From NCBI GenBank assembly GCA_028289345.1, contig JANQQL010000019.1, forward strand, positions 124,001-188,000: DNA of 64,000 nucleotides. Reading direction: 5' to 3'. This DNA comes from Planctomycetota bacterium (lineage in GTDB: Bacteria; Planctomycetota; B15-G4; SIAN01). Positions 18,036 to 26,619 of this stretch are shown one piece after another (the first letter of the stretch is position 1; the number at the start of each line of letters is the position of its first letter). Position numbers and translations under genes: made by a program. The notes beneath the pieces were generated by a model that saw only the letters and a program-made list of their open reading frames with translations, searched no databases and was not told where the DNA came from.

Positions 18036-18824
18036 TCAGACCCAGACCCACTCGGCATCTGGCTTGTCGGGGAGTTGCCGATGGGGCGGACGATACAGGC
18101 GTTCGAGAGTGTCAGGCGCGAAGTGTTGCTGGGCCAGCGCGTCCTGAACGAAGAACGCGTTCACGCCTGAGCGATTGCATCCGACCAGAGTGTACCCCTT
18201 TTCCTTGCCGAGCTTGACGAGAGCCAGCAAGCCGGCGCCGACGTAGGTGGTCTTGTCCCACACGAATGCTGGGTCGTAGGTGATCGTTCGGCTCTCATCA
18301 GGCGGGATGGTGGCGTTGTACTCCATCACCACGACCCGCGGCTGATAGTCGGTGATCTCCTTCCAGACCCAGTAGTCGTTGCCATCAATGTCGATCGACA
18401 GCAGGTCGAAGGTGTCCGGGACCTGGTACTTGCGAAAGATGTCTTGGACATTCTCGGCAGTGATGAACTCCTGGTGGGGGACGACCGGGCTTCCCCGGCG
18501 CCGACGCCGTTCCGGAAGGTCGCGGGGCTCGCGGCCGTCCAGCATGAGTCCGGTCCAACCGTTGCGCATCCAGTGAGCGCCGTTGCAACGAATTCCGTCG
18601 GCTGCCCCGATCTCCACCAGGTAGCGGTCGGTGCTGCCGATCTTGGCGAAGATGGCCTCGAGGATGCCGTCCTCGCCATTCTGGGAACGGATGCGTTTCT
18701 CGTAACGGGTGAGGTCGGCGATCACCTGGCGCTTGCCGAGAATCTCGCGACGGATTCGCCAGTCGCCGAGGCGATTCTGCCAAGCCCAGGACAGCTTCTT
18801 TCGAAAGTACTTCAGCTTCGCCAT
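18036..18824 (-). CDS. FkbM-like methyltransferase-fold protein
   Basis: The 262-residue protein has a basic N-terminal helix (KLKYFRKKLSWAWQNRLGDW) and then a Rossmann-like core. SQNGEDGILEAIFAKIG and YLVEIGAADGIRCNGAHWM form the SAM-site region, and FDLLSIDIDGNDYWVWKEI is the conserved acidic block of FkbM-type proteins found in polysaccharide clusters. It probably methylates or otherwise modifies a sugar or glycan precursor in the cytoplasm; the arginine-rich insert (ERRRRRGSP) is not usual. It starts seven bases after the GT-C-like membrane gene on the same strand, so the two form an operon. The fold call is good; catalytic activity is unproven. Confidence 0.75.
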   Translation of the reverse strand: MAKLKYFRKKLSWAWQNRLGDWRIRREILGKRQVIADLTRYEKRIRSQNGEDGILEAIFAKIGSTDRYLVEIGAADGIRCNGAHWMRNGWTGLMLDGREPRDLPERRRRRGSPVVPHQEFITAENVQDIFRKYQVPDTFDLLSIDIDGNDYWVWKEITDYQPRVVVMEYNATIPPDESRTITYDPAFVWDKTTYVGAGLLALVKLGKEKGYTLVGCNRSGVNAFFVQDALAQQHFAPDTLERLYRPPHRQLPDKPDAEWVWV

Positions 18825-18831
18825 GTTCGTC

Positions 18832-20619
18832 TCACCAAAGCGGGGTGGCTTTCATCACAGAGAAGTCTTTGGCGAACCGCATCACCATCCAACCGTGCCA
18901 CAGCAGCAATCCCGCGAACACACAGGAGACGAGCGCCAATCGGCTCCGCGATCGCTCCGACCAGACGACGGGAATCAAGAACAAGGGAATCATGAGCGGC
19001 ATCAGGTGCTTGGTCATCTTCCAATCGATGACGCTGAAGATGGTACCGATCAAGGCCATCCAGACGCTCCAGTGGCCAAGGATCCGTAGTCCTCGAGCGC
19101 TTTTGAATTCGCGCAAGATTCCCAAACAAAGAGTACCGACCGAAAGGGGGAGCAGGACCCATCCGGTGTGCGCGGCGAGCTCCATCCACAGTGCCGGAAC
19201 CGACGGATACCCGCCATACCCGAGGGGGTTGTGATGGGTGACTCGGTCCATCACGTGCATCTCGATGTGATCCTTCCAGAAGGCCGCAAAGTCGATCGAC
19301 GCGCCGTACACCCAGAAGGCGGCGGTTCCGGCCACGAATCCCCAGATCCCCGGATGCAGGAAGGCGTTGCGCACAAACCGGAGACGGTGAGGCCCGACGG
19401 CGGCACGCAATCCTTCAAAGAAGAACAGGGAGGCGGGGAGCGGAACCAGTTTGTGGTTGGCAAGCGCGGCGATCCCTCCAGCCAGGAAGCAAGCCAGCGA
19501 CGTGGCCCTGGCCCGATGGCGCATCCAGTGAGCGGTGGTCCAGAGGACCAGCAGCACGCTGAAGTTCGAGATGCCGAAATAGCCGCCATAGCTCGAGCGG
19601 ACGAACACTTCCGGGCTGCTGGCGTAGGCAAGTCCGGCCAGGGCGCCGACCCACTCCTTGCCGGACAAGCGGCTGGCCCACACCGCCAGGAGGGCCGCGG
19701 TCAATGCGGCGAAGAACAGCGTCGGCGCACGCGTCAGCAGCTTGAAAGGTTTCGAGTGATAGTGGTGTTTGCTGAGATTGACCTCCGCCTCGGACACCTT
19801 GACCTTGTCGTGGCCGTTGGGAAGAGGCGGGGATACCACGTACTTGGCCCCGGCAACTCCCGTGACCTCATGCCAGCGGACTCGCTTGCCTTGCTTGACC
19901 AGGATTTTCTCTGGCGGCTCGAAGGCTTCTCGCTGTTGGGCGGCGAGGGCCCGCAGCGACAGCTCGTCGTACTTTTGCAGGTGCTCCACCTTGTCGTAGT
20001 ACAAGAAGAAGCCCGCCACGTAGAAGTGGAGCAGGGGAGGGTGGGCGAAATAGTAGTAGGTGTCGCGGTCTGTCAGCAGCAATGGCTCCAGGCGCATGAG
20101 CAAGCTGTACCCGGTGCCCTGGACCTCCATGTCGTGGTCTTGCTGGGCAGGGACCACTTTCGTCGCCCCGAACCAAAACAGAGCGTAGCTGAGGAAGAAG
20201 GTGGAAACGCCGGCGGTCCAGAAGCTGCGTTGGGCAGGTGGCTTCCAGGTCCGGGGAGTGTCGCGCAGCAGGCATCCCAAAAAAGCGATGTTGGTCAGAA
20301 CCCAGGTGGCGTTCCAGGCCTTGCTCGGGGTGATCGTCCCCCCGGTGAGAACGAAGAAGCCAAGGATCCCCAGGAAGACGGCAAGCGAAGCGAGGATCAC
20401 GCCCATTCCGCACAGGAGATTCCAGCGCGCTTTCTTCCAGGCACCCACGAGAGGAACGCCCGGCGCGAAGAACAGAACCAGATTCACCAACAAGGATCGC
20501 CCAAGGGAGTCCTGCACCCAAGATCCCGCGGGATGACAAAGGAGGAACGGAAGGTTCAGCAGCGCCGCCCAGATCAGCGACGACTTGTTCAGGAAACGAG
20601 AGGGCGTGGGGGAATCCAC
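18832..20619 (-). CDS. Polytopic membrane protein, GT-C glycosyltransferase-like
   Basis: The 595-residue protein has about a dozen hydrophobic helices. A large hydrophilic periplasmic loop at about residues 160-290 includes RDTYYYFAHPPLLHFYVAGF, which resembles the first-loop region of ArnT/PMT-type transferases, here displaced by about four extra N-terminal helices. The usual aspartate pair of GT-C enzymes is not obvious; D166 and H167 (QQDHDMEVQG) are candidates. Its likely role is sugar transfer to an extracytoplasmic acceptor. It forms an operon with the FkbM-like gene downstream, next to a GT2 enzyme and a second GT-C enzyme, so the cluster probably decorates an envelope glycan. The start at 20619 is the first ATG before the first helix. 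Confidence 0.65.
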   Translation of the reverse strand: MDSPTPSRFLNKSSLIWAALLNLPFLLCHPAGSWVQDSLGRSLLVNLVLFFAPGVPLVGAWKKARWNLLCGMGVILASLAVFLGILGFFVLTGGTITPSKAWNATWVLTNIAFLGCLLRDTPRTWKPPAQRSFWTAGVSTFFLSYALFWFGATKVVPAQQDHDMEVQGTGYSLLMRLEPLLLTDRDTYYYFAHPPLLHFYVAGFFLYYDKVEHLQKYDELSLRALAAQQREAFEPPEKILVKQGKRVRWHEVTGVAGAKYVVSPPLPNGHDKVKVSEAEVNLSKHHYHSKPFKLLTRAPTLFFAALTAALLAVWASRLSGKEWVGALAGLAYASSPEVFVRSSYGGYFGISNFSVLLVLWTTAHWMRHRARATSLACFLAGGIAALANHKLVPLPASLFFFEGLRAAVGPHRLRFVRNAFLHPGIWGFVAGTAAFWVYGASIDFAAFWKDHIEMHVMDRVTHHNPLGYGGYPSVPALWMELAAHTGWVLLPLSVGTLCLGILREFKSARGLRILGHWSVWMALIGTIFSVIDWKMTKHLMPLMIPLFLIPVVWSERSRSRLALVSCVFAGLLLWHGWMVMRFAKDFSVMKATPLW

Positions 20620-20717
20620 CGCGAAGAGGCTCCAAGAACGAGGCGGCCGAATGCTAACCCGAAGCCACGCCGTTTTTCTCGCGATCGACCTCAGGACCTC
20701 GGCAGAATGAGCGGATC

Positions 20718-22133
20718 ATGGCTCGTTCACTCTTTCTCACTGGCGTCACTGGATTTGTCGGCCGCCGCTTGCTCGCACGGCTGGATCCGGAGCGATTCGA
20801 CCGGGTCGTGTGCTTGGTGCGCCGAGCCGACCCGGAATTGCATGAACAGTTCCAGCATTCCGAATCCGAGGACTCACGCCGAGTCACCGTGGAGTGGGTC
20901 GTGGGAAATCTGGGACAGCCGGGCGGTTACGCATCGGCTTTGCAGAGTTGCTCTCACGTCCTGCACTTGGCGGCAGCCACGGGCAAGGCGTCGGCCGAGG
21001 AGTATCAGCGGGCCAACGTCGAGGGGACTCGTGTTCTTGTGGAGGCGAGTCAGAAGGCCCGGGTCGAGCGGTTCGTGTTTGTCAGCAGCATCGCCGTTCG
21101 CTTTCCCGATCAATCCCATTACCACTACGCCCATTCGAAGGCTGAAGCAGAGCGGATCGTTCGCGAAGTCGATCCGACGGCAACGACCATCCGGCCGACC
21201 ATCATCGTCGGTTCGGGAGCTCCGGTGTTGGAAGGCCTTTCGAAGCTCGCAGGGCTGCCAATCATGCCGGTGTTCGGATCGGGGGACGTCCACGTGCAGC
21301 CGATCGATGTCCTCGACTTGTGTGATGCGTTGAGCGAGTTGTTGATTGCTGACGAGTGGCGCGGGAAGACCTTGGAGTTGGGGGGCCCCGAATCCCTGCG
21401 CATCGAAGACTTCTTGGCTCGACTGCGGTTTGCACGATTTGGTCAAGGACCGCGTGCGTTGCACTTGCCTCTCGGTCCGATTCGCGCGTTGCTCGGTGCG
21501 GTGGAACCGGTCTTGCTTCCGGTGCTGCCATTGACCGCAGGGCAGCTTGCCACGTTCGCCAACGACGGAGTCGCCGAACCTTCCGAGTTCCATGAATCCC
21601 GTCGCTCGCGGCTGCGACCATTGCAAAGCAGCCTGGAGTTGGGGAACGCGGAGCCCTCGTGGGCATCGAGTGGTGCGCGGGAGTTTGAAGAGAGCGACGA
21701 GTTTCTCGACCAAGAAAGCTCGGCGTTCGTCCGCTATCTGACCGGGACTGAGGCGAAGGACGCGTTCCAGTCCAAGTACCGCGAGTTCTGCCGTCAGCGA
21801 CCGGAAGCGAGCGCCGCCAGCGAGGTCGATCGGTTTCTTCTTCAGAAGGCGCGGGCCGGAGGCTTCTCCCTCGCCATGGCCGATGTCTACTCCGCTCGCT
21901 GGCTTCCCCATTCGACGCTGCGGGTTCGACTCGTGGGCGCCTTGGGAATCCTCGAGTGTTTGCCGGATCCGGGAGAAGCCATGGACGCGCCGGACGGCCG
22001 GGGACCGGTTTCGGCAGGATGCTCCTTGGTCGCGAACGCGGCGCGAGAACTGGTCACCTTGATGATCGCCACGGTTTGCCTCGCCCCGAGTCATTGGCGC
22101 CTACGACGTCAGGCGGAGCGAATCGGTGGCTGA
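20718..22133 (+). CDS. Extended SDR (NAD-dependent epimerase/dehydratase-like) with long C-terminal extension
   Basis: Residues 1-240 form an extended short-chain dehydrogenase/reductase: FLTGVTGFVGRRLL binds the dinucleotide, and the catalytic triad can be read as S124, Y137 and K141 (FVFVSSIAV, YAHSK). A substrate segment (TTIRPTIIVGSGAPV) follows. The remaining 230 residues, from about ESRRSRLRPLQSSLELGN on, are not part of the SDR fold and match nothing I know. The enzyme would act on a nucleotide sugar, a quinone-linked or a lipid substrate. The next gene, a GMC oxidoreductase, starts with GTG inside the last eight bases, so the two redox enzymes are coupled. The gene lies divergent from the GT-C-like operon. 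Confidence 0.8.
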   Translation: MARSLFLTGVTGFVGRRLLARLDPERFDRVVCLVRRADPELHEQFQHSESEDSRRVTVEWVVGNLGQPGGYASALQSCSHVLHLAAATGKASAEEYQRANVEGTRVLVEASQKARVERFVFVSSIAVRFPDQSHYHYAHSKAEAERIVREVDPTATTIRPTIIVGSGAPVLEGLSKLAGLPIMPVFGSGDVHVQPIDVLDLCDALSELLIADEWRGKTLELGGPESLRIEDFLARLRFARFGQGPRALHLPLGPIRALLGAVEPVLLPVLPLTAGQLATFANDGVAEPSEFHESRRSRLRPLQSSLELGNAEPSWASSGAREFEESDEFLDQESSAFVRYLTGTEAKDAFQSKYREFCRQRPEASAASEVDRFLLQKARAGGFSLAMADVYSARWLPHSTLRVRLVGALGILECLPDPGEAMDAPDGRGPVSAGCSLVANAARELVTLMIATVCLAPSHWRLRRQAERIGG

Positions 22134-23739
22134 TCGGGATCCCGTCGTGGTGGTCGGCTCCGGGCCCAGCGGTCTGCATTTTGCGCAGACTCTTCTCGAG
22201 CATGGTCGGCAGGTCATGCTGCTGGACGTGGGCCATGAACCGACCCCCGCGGTCCATCCGGAACAAGATTGGTGGGGATTGAGGCGTCAGCTCGAGGACC
22301 CCGTGGAATACTTCGTGGGTCGTGCATTCGAGTCCCTGCTCCTTCCGGTCGACAACAGCGAGTACTACGGTTTTCCTCCGGGCAAGCGCTACGTTTTCGA
22401 AGGCACCTCGGCTCACCGATCGCGCGCCGTCGGGTTTGCACCCTTGGCGTCGTTTGCGACCGGAGGCCTGGCCCAGGCCTGGACCGGCGGTTGCTATCCG
22501 TTCACCGCCGCCGAGCTCGAAGCGTTCCCGTTCGGCGATGATGAGCTCGCCCCGTACTACCAAAAAATCGCCCAGCGCATCGGGATCACCAGTCCCTCGG
22601 ATGATCTCGAAGGGCTGTTTCCTTTTGCCGGCGGTCAGACCGAGCCTCTGGAGCTGGACGAGCATTCCGAGCGTCTGCTGCGGCGTTACGAGAAGCATCG
22701 CGCGGCCATTCAAAGGAAGCTCCACTGTCGGATGGGACGGGCGCGGCTGGCGGTTCTCACCTCGCCCAAGGACGGTCGGGAGGCGTGCACCAAACTCGGT
22801 CGCTGTCTTTGGGGGTGCCCGACCGGAGCGCTGTACACGCCGCATCTCACGCTCAAGGATTGCTTGAAGAACGATCGTTTCGAGTACCGACGCGGAATCT
22901 ATGTGAAGCACTTCTTCGACACCGCGGAAGGGCATATCGACCGAGTGGTGGTGTCACGACTCGAAGATGGGAGTGAGGAGGAGATCCGCGTGGGCTCTTT
23001 GGTACTCGCCGCGGGCACTCTGGGCTCCTCCAAGATCTACTTGGATTCCCTGGAGCGGAGTCGGGGGGAGCGAGTCGAGTTGTCGGGCCTGATGGACAAC
23101 CGCCAGGTGATCCTGCCTTTCGTGAACTACGGTCTTCTCGGAAGTCGCTTCGAGCCGCGCAGCTACCAGTATCACACCCTCGCGATTGCTTTGACCGAAG
23201 ACAGCCGTCAACCTTCCCACGGACTCATCACCACCCTAAAGACGGCGATGATTCACCCGATCGTGCAGAGCGTGCCGACGTCCATGCGCACGGCCCTGCG
23301 AGTGTTTCGCAACCTTCACGGGGCGCTCGGCTTGGTCAACTGGAACCTCGCCGACGAACGGCGAGAGGACAATCGCGTGTTCCTCGAACAGGGCCGGGAC
23401 GGCTCGCGACTCGTCGTTCACTACCAGCCCGATCGCGAAGAACCCGCGACACTGACTCGACAGACCAAGACCGTGCGCCGCCTTCTGCGCAAGCTTGGAT
23501 GCATTGCGCCGCGCGCCATGGAACACCGACGCCCCATGGGTGCCAGCGTGCACTACGCGGGAACGATTCCCATGACCGAGTCCCGCGCCCCCCAAACGAC
23601 CGACGCAAATGGCAAGAGCTGCGACTTCTCCAATCTCTGGTTCGTCGACGGTACGACATTCCCGTCCCTCCCCGCCAAGAACCTGACATTCACTTTGATG
23701 GCGAACGCGGCGCGGATTGCGGAGCGGGAGTTCTGTTAA
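22126..23739 (+). CDS. GMC-family FAD-dependent oxidoreductase
   Basis: The 537-residue protein opens with an FAD-binding dinucleotide motif (PVVVVGSGPSGLHFAQTLLE) and an acidic strand end (VMLLDVGHE). A middle segment has three clustered cysteines (CTKLGRCLWGCPTGAL), as in other cholesterol-oxidase-like GMC proteins, and LVLAAGTLGSSKIYL is a second family block. The C-terminus has the active-site region (HRRPMGASVHYAGTIPM, then NLWFVDGTTFPSLPAKNLTF). It oxidises an alcohol or related group on a sugar, sterol-like or lipid substrate. It starts at GTG inside the SDR gene, which may act before or after it in one pathway. It ends 33 bases from the convergent histidine-kinase gene. Confidence 0.88.
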   Translation: MADRDPVVVVGSGPSGLHFAQTLLEHGRQVMLLDVGHEPTPAVHPEQDWWGLRRQLEDPVEYFVGRAFESLLLPVDNSEYYGFPPGKRYVFEGTSAHRSRAVGFAPLASFATGGLAQAWTGGCYPFTAAELEAFPFGDDELAPYYQKIAQRIGITSPSDDLEGLFPFAGGQTEPLELDEHSERLLRRYEKHRAAIQRKLHCRMGRARLAVLTSPKDGREACTKLGRCLWGCPTGALYTPHLTLKDCLKNDRFEYRRGIYVKHFFDTAEGHIDRVVVSRLEDGSEEEIRVGSLVLAAGTLGSSKIYLDSLERSRGERVELSGLMDNRQVILPFVNYGLLGSRFEPRSYQYHTLAIALTEDSRQPSHGLITTLKTAMIHPIVQSVPTSMRTALRVFRNLHGALGLVNWNLADERREDNRVFLEQGRDGSRLVVHYQPDREEPATLTRQTKTVRRLLRKLGCIAPRAMEHRRPMGASVHYAGTIPMTESRAPQTTDANGKSCDFSNLWFVDGTTFPSLPAKNLTFTLMANAARIAEREFC

Positions 23740-23742
23740 CAC

Positions 23743-23766
23743 GAGAGTTTCACCAACGAAACACTC
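23743..23766. terminator. Weak hairpin between convergent genes
   Basis: GAGAGTTTC and GAAACACTC pair as an eight-base-pair stem with one A-A mismatch around a six-base loop. It fills the short gap between the GMC gene and the histidine kinase gene. No T-run follows, so it is only a candidate bidirectional terminator. Confidence 0.28.
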
Positions 23767-23772
23767 CGCAGG

Positions 23773-26196
23773 TCACCCCGCATCCCGCGCTGGCACCTTC
23801 GCGAGAGCCACCAACAGTTCTCGAGTGCTGAAGGGCTTACTGAGGAAACCGGCGATTTCCAGCTCACCGACGTTGGCCAAGGATTCTTCCCGATCGAAAG
23901 CGCTCATCAGAGTGATGGGGATGGAAGGGTTGATTCGCTCCATCTGGGCCGCGGCTTCGATGCCGTCCATTTCCGGCATCGAGACATCCATGAGCACTCC
24001 GTCGAGTTCGTGGGAAAGCTGACGGAACATTCGAACGGCTTCGCGACCACTGAGCGCCGTCACGACAGCGAAACCAAGGCGGGTCAGCATGCGCCGCGCG
24101 ACGTCCTGCACCAGCGGCTCGTCGTCGACGACCAGCAGCGTGCCACGGCCAGGAGTCACCGCGGGCGACTCTTCGGCTTGCGCAGGGAGGGATCGGCGCG
24201 AGGAAGCGGGAAGCAGGACTCGGAAGGTGGTCCCCGATCCTGTCCGTGATTCGATTCCCAGGCTGCCATGGTGACTACTGACAATGCCGAGGCAAGCGGA
24301 CAGACCCAGGCCGCGCCCATGTTCTTTCGTCGTGAAGAACGGATCGAAGATCTTGGCGAGAGTCTTCTCACTCATCCCGCAGCCGTCGTCCTGCACCTGA
24401 ATCTGAACGTAGTGACCTTCGGGAAGGTTTTCGGCGGCCATGGCCCCGGCCAGTCCTCGGGGCTGCCCCTCGAAAGAACGCACCACGATCTGGATCTTTC
24501 CGCGCTGATCTCCGATGGCGTCGGACGCATTGGTGATCAGGTTCATGATCACTTGGCGGATTTGGGTTGCATCGACTTCGACGTGAGGAAGGTCCGGCTC
24601 GAAATCGCAGCGCAGCGTGACATTCTCGCCAAGCGTCACTTGCAGGAGGTCGCGCATCTCTTGGATCAGGGCTTCCATGTCCGTGGGCTCGGGAGCGAGA
24701 GTGCTGCGCCCCGAATAGGCGAGGAGTTGACGGGTGAGATCCGAAGCTCGGTTCGCGGAAACGATGACCGAGTCCAAGTAGTGAGCCAAGCCGGGGTCGT
24801 TCCCCGCTTCGTCCCGAGCCATTTCGGCGTTCCCTCGGATTCCGACCAGGAGGTTGTTGAAGTCGTGGGCGATGCCACCAGCCAGGAGTCCGAGGCTCTC
24901 CATTTTTTGGGCCTGTTGGAACTGCGCCTGGAGTTCCTCGTTCTTTCTCTGAGCCTGCTTGCGTTGAGTGGTGTCGTGGAAGGTGACCACTCCTCCGACC
25001 AGTTCTCCTCCGTCGTGGACTGGCTGGGATCGGTACTCCGCGGGAAACGACGTGCCGTTCTTTCTCCAAAGACACTCTTCGGCGTGGGTCCCTTCCCCGC
25101 GGAGAAATGCCTGGAACACCGAACAATCCTGCACGGGATACGGAGTACCGTCTTCATGGGAGTGATGAATGAGGGAGTGCATGTTCTTGCCGAGAACTTC
25201 CTCCGGTCGTTCGTAGCCCAACAACTCGAGGCCCGAGGGATTGATGAACGTGCAGTCCCCGCGTAAGTCGACCCCAAACATGCCCTCGGCGGTGGCCGCC
25301 AAAAGTGAGCGCACCCGGGCTTCGTCGGCCCGAACCCGGCGGTGGCGACGAACGATGCATCCCAAGAGAAGCGAACTCAGCAAGGCGACGGCGAGGATTC
25401 CGGCGAGCAGGGTTTTGTTCGCCTGTTGGTGGTGCTCGGCAAACGCCTGGGGGGTCGGCCCCAAGCGTACGGTCCACGGCCGGTCGATCGCCATCAACCG
25501 AGACTCGACTTGAAGAGGCCATGGGTCCGAAGCATGGGGATGGCTGGCGTAGACCAGCGTTCCGTCGGCTTCCCGAATCTCGAACTGGAAGCGCTCGGGG
25601 AGGCCTTGGCCTTCCAAGGATTGTTCCGCGAGGGGGGCCACGGGAAACACCCCGTTCACGAATCCAATCAGCCGTCCGTTGGCGGCGAACACGGGCCAGT
25701 AGGCCACGAATCCCTGACCACCCTGATAGAAGGAAATGTCCGAGAGAGTGCGAGCCGCGGTTCGAGAGCTGGCGGCTCGTTCGATGGTCTGGCGAACATC
25801 GGGTCGGTCGTGTTTGTCCAGGCGTTGGCCGAGGGCTGCCTCGTTGCCCCGGGCGGGAACCGTGATGCGAATCACACGGTCCGCATCCACCCAGTTCAGC
25901 GCCTGAAAGCCGGGCCAGCGTTTCACGAACGCCTGCGCATCTCGGGGAAACGAGAGCATGATGTTGTCGGCGGAATCACCGCAAGCGTCGACCAGGCACC
26001 CGAGGATGGAGACTCGGTCATCGATCCAAGCGGTGAGGCGATGACTGACTTGATCGGCAGCGACGTGGCAGTCGGATTCCAGAAGATCCGAGCGAGTCGA
26101 CTCGAGATGGCTCCACAGAGCGAAGCCGCCTCCTGCCATGACGGCAAAGGAGACCAGAGGCAGAAGTGCGACGGAGCCGATCTTTCCGAGAGCCAT
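23773..26196 (-). CDS. Hybrid sensor histidine kinase (periplasmic sensor, PAS, HisKA, HATPase, receiver)
   Basis: The 807-residue protein has one N-terminal membrane helix, a CHASE-like periplasmic sensor (about 30-260) and a second helix (KTLLAGILAVALLSSLLLGC). A PAS domain follows (about 290-410, FGVDLRGDCTFINPSGLELL), then a dimerisation helix with phospho-accepting H444 (GGIAHDFNNLL). The ATPase domain has its N box (VIMNLITNASDAIGD) and G boxes (DDGCGMSEK, GRGLGLSACLG), and the receiver carries D737 (VLMDVSMPEMDG). The internal receiver suggests a phosphorelay or self-control; no separate regulator gene is adjacent. ATG at 26196 was chosen because GGAG lies just upstream; a start at 26319 would add 41 residues before the first helix. 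Confidence 0.92.
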   Translation of the reverse strand: MALGKIGSVALLPLVSFAVMAGGGFALWSHLESTRSDLLESDCHVAADQVSHRLTAWIDDRVSILGCLVDACGDSADNIMLSFPRDAQAFVKRWPGFQALNWVDADRVIRITVPARGNEAALGQRLDKHDRPDVRQTIERAASSRTAARTLSDISFYQGGQGFVAYWPVFAANGRLIGFVNGVFPVAPLAEQSLEGQGLPERFQFEIREADGTLVYASHPHASDPWPLQVESRLMAIDRPWTVRLGPTPQAFAEHHQQANKTLLAGILAVALLSSLLLGCIVRRHRRVRADEARVRSLLAATAEGMFGVDLRGDCTFINPSGLELLGYERPEEVLGKNMHSLIHHSHEDGTPYPVQDCSVFQAFLRGEGTHAEECLWRKNGTSFPAEYRSQPVHDGGELVGGVVTFHDTTQRKQAQRKNEELQAQFQQAQKMESLGLLAGGIAHDFNNLLVGIRGNAEMARDEAGNDPGLAHYLDSVIVSANRASDLTRQLLAYSGRSTLAPEPTDMEALIQEMRDLLQVTLGENVTLRCDFEPDLPHVEVDATQIRQVIMNLITNASDAIGDQRGKIQIVVRSFEGQPRGLAGAMAAENLPEGHYVQIQVQDDGCGMSEKTLAKIFDPFFTTKEHGRGLGLSACLGIVSSHHGSLGIESRTGSGTTFRVLLPASSRRSLPAQAEESPAVTPGRGTLLVVDDEPLVQDVARRMLTRLGFAVVTALSGREAVRMFRQLSHELDGVLMDVSMPEMDGIEAAAQMERINPSIPITLMSAFDREESLANVGELEIAGFLSKPFSTRELLVALAKVPARDAG

Positions 26197-26619
26197 CAGT
26201 CTCCATGCCAAAACAACGGACACGGACCAGAATTGTATGGCGTCATTGGCGAGTTGGGCAATGCTCGACGCAAGGGTGACATCCGGTGCTCGAGTTCCCC
26301 AATCAAAACCCGAACCCATGCGCTGTCAGCAACGGTGGGTGAACCGACTTGGTACGTCTACTCCAACATCGAAAAGGCGTTCGAGGAATTTTTCACCCCG
26401 AGAGCCTTTCGTTGCGAAACTCCTTTTGGATTCGAGAATCGATTCGGCGCCGATCGAATTTTTTCGCTTCGATCTTCGTCTTTGAATCCTCGGCGAATCC
26501 GCTGATTCGCATGCGGTCCGACTCCTCGGCGGAAACCTAGATCGCTCGATCGGCCATCCGAGGTCTGCTTCAACGGCCTACTAGTGCTGAAGTCGCGGCG
26601 GGTAACTCGGTGGAAAGCG
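26197..26619. other. 423-base intergenic stretch with an orphan terminator-like element
   Basis: This lies between the histidine kinase gene and the TolQ/TolR operon's last gene, both leftward. Several A/T-rich blocks near 26385-26470 would suit a promoter for the kinase gene. A plus-strand hairpin with a T-run lies at 26430-26464. I see no protein-coding signal. Confidence 0.5.
26430..26464 (+). terminator. Orphan plus-strand hairpin followed by TTTTTT
   Basis: ATTCGA and TCGAAT enclose smaller palindromes (GAATCGATTC; TCGG with CCGA), and the structure is followed by six T's on the plus strand. No plus-strand gene lies upstream, so it would end an antisense or small non-coding transcript, if it is used at all. 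Confidence 0.25.

Noticed and set aside
19168..21333. 721-codon open frame on the plus strand
   Set aside because: It is antisense to the GT-C-like gene and then runs in the wrong phase through the SDR gene; the product is Arg/Gly/Gln-rich and has no domain.
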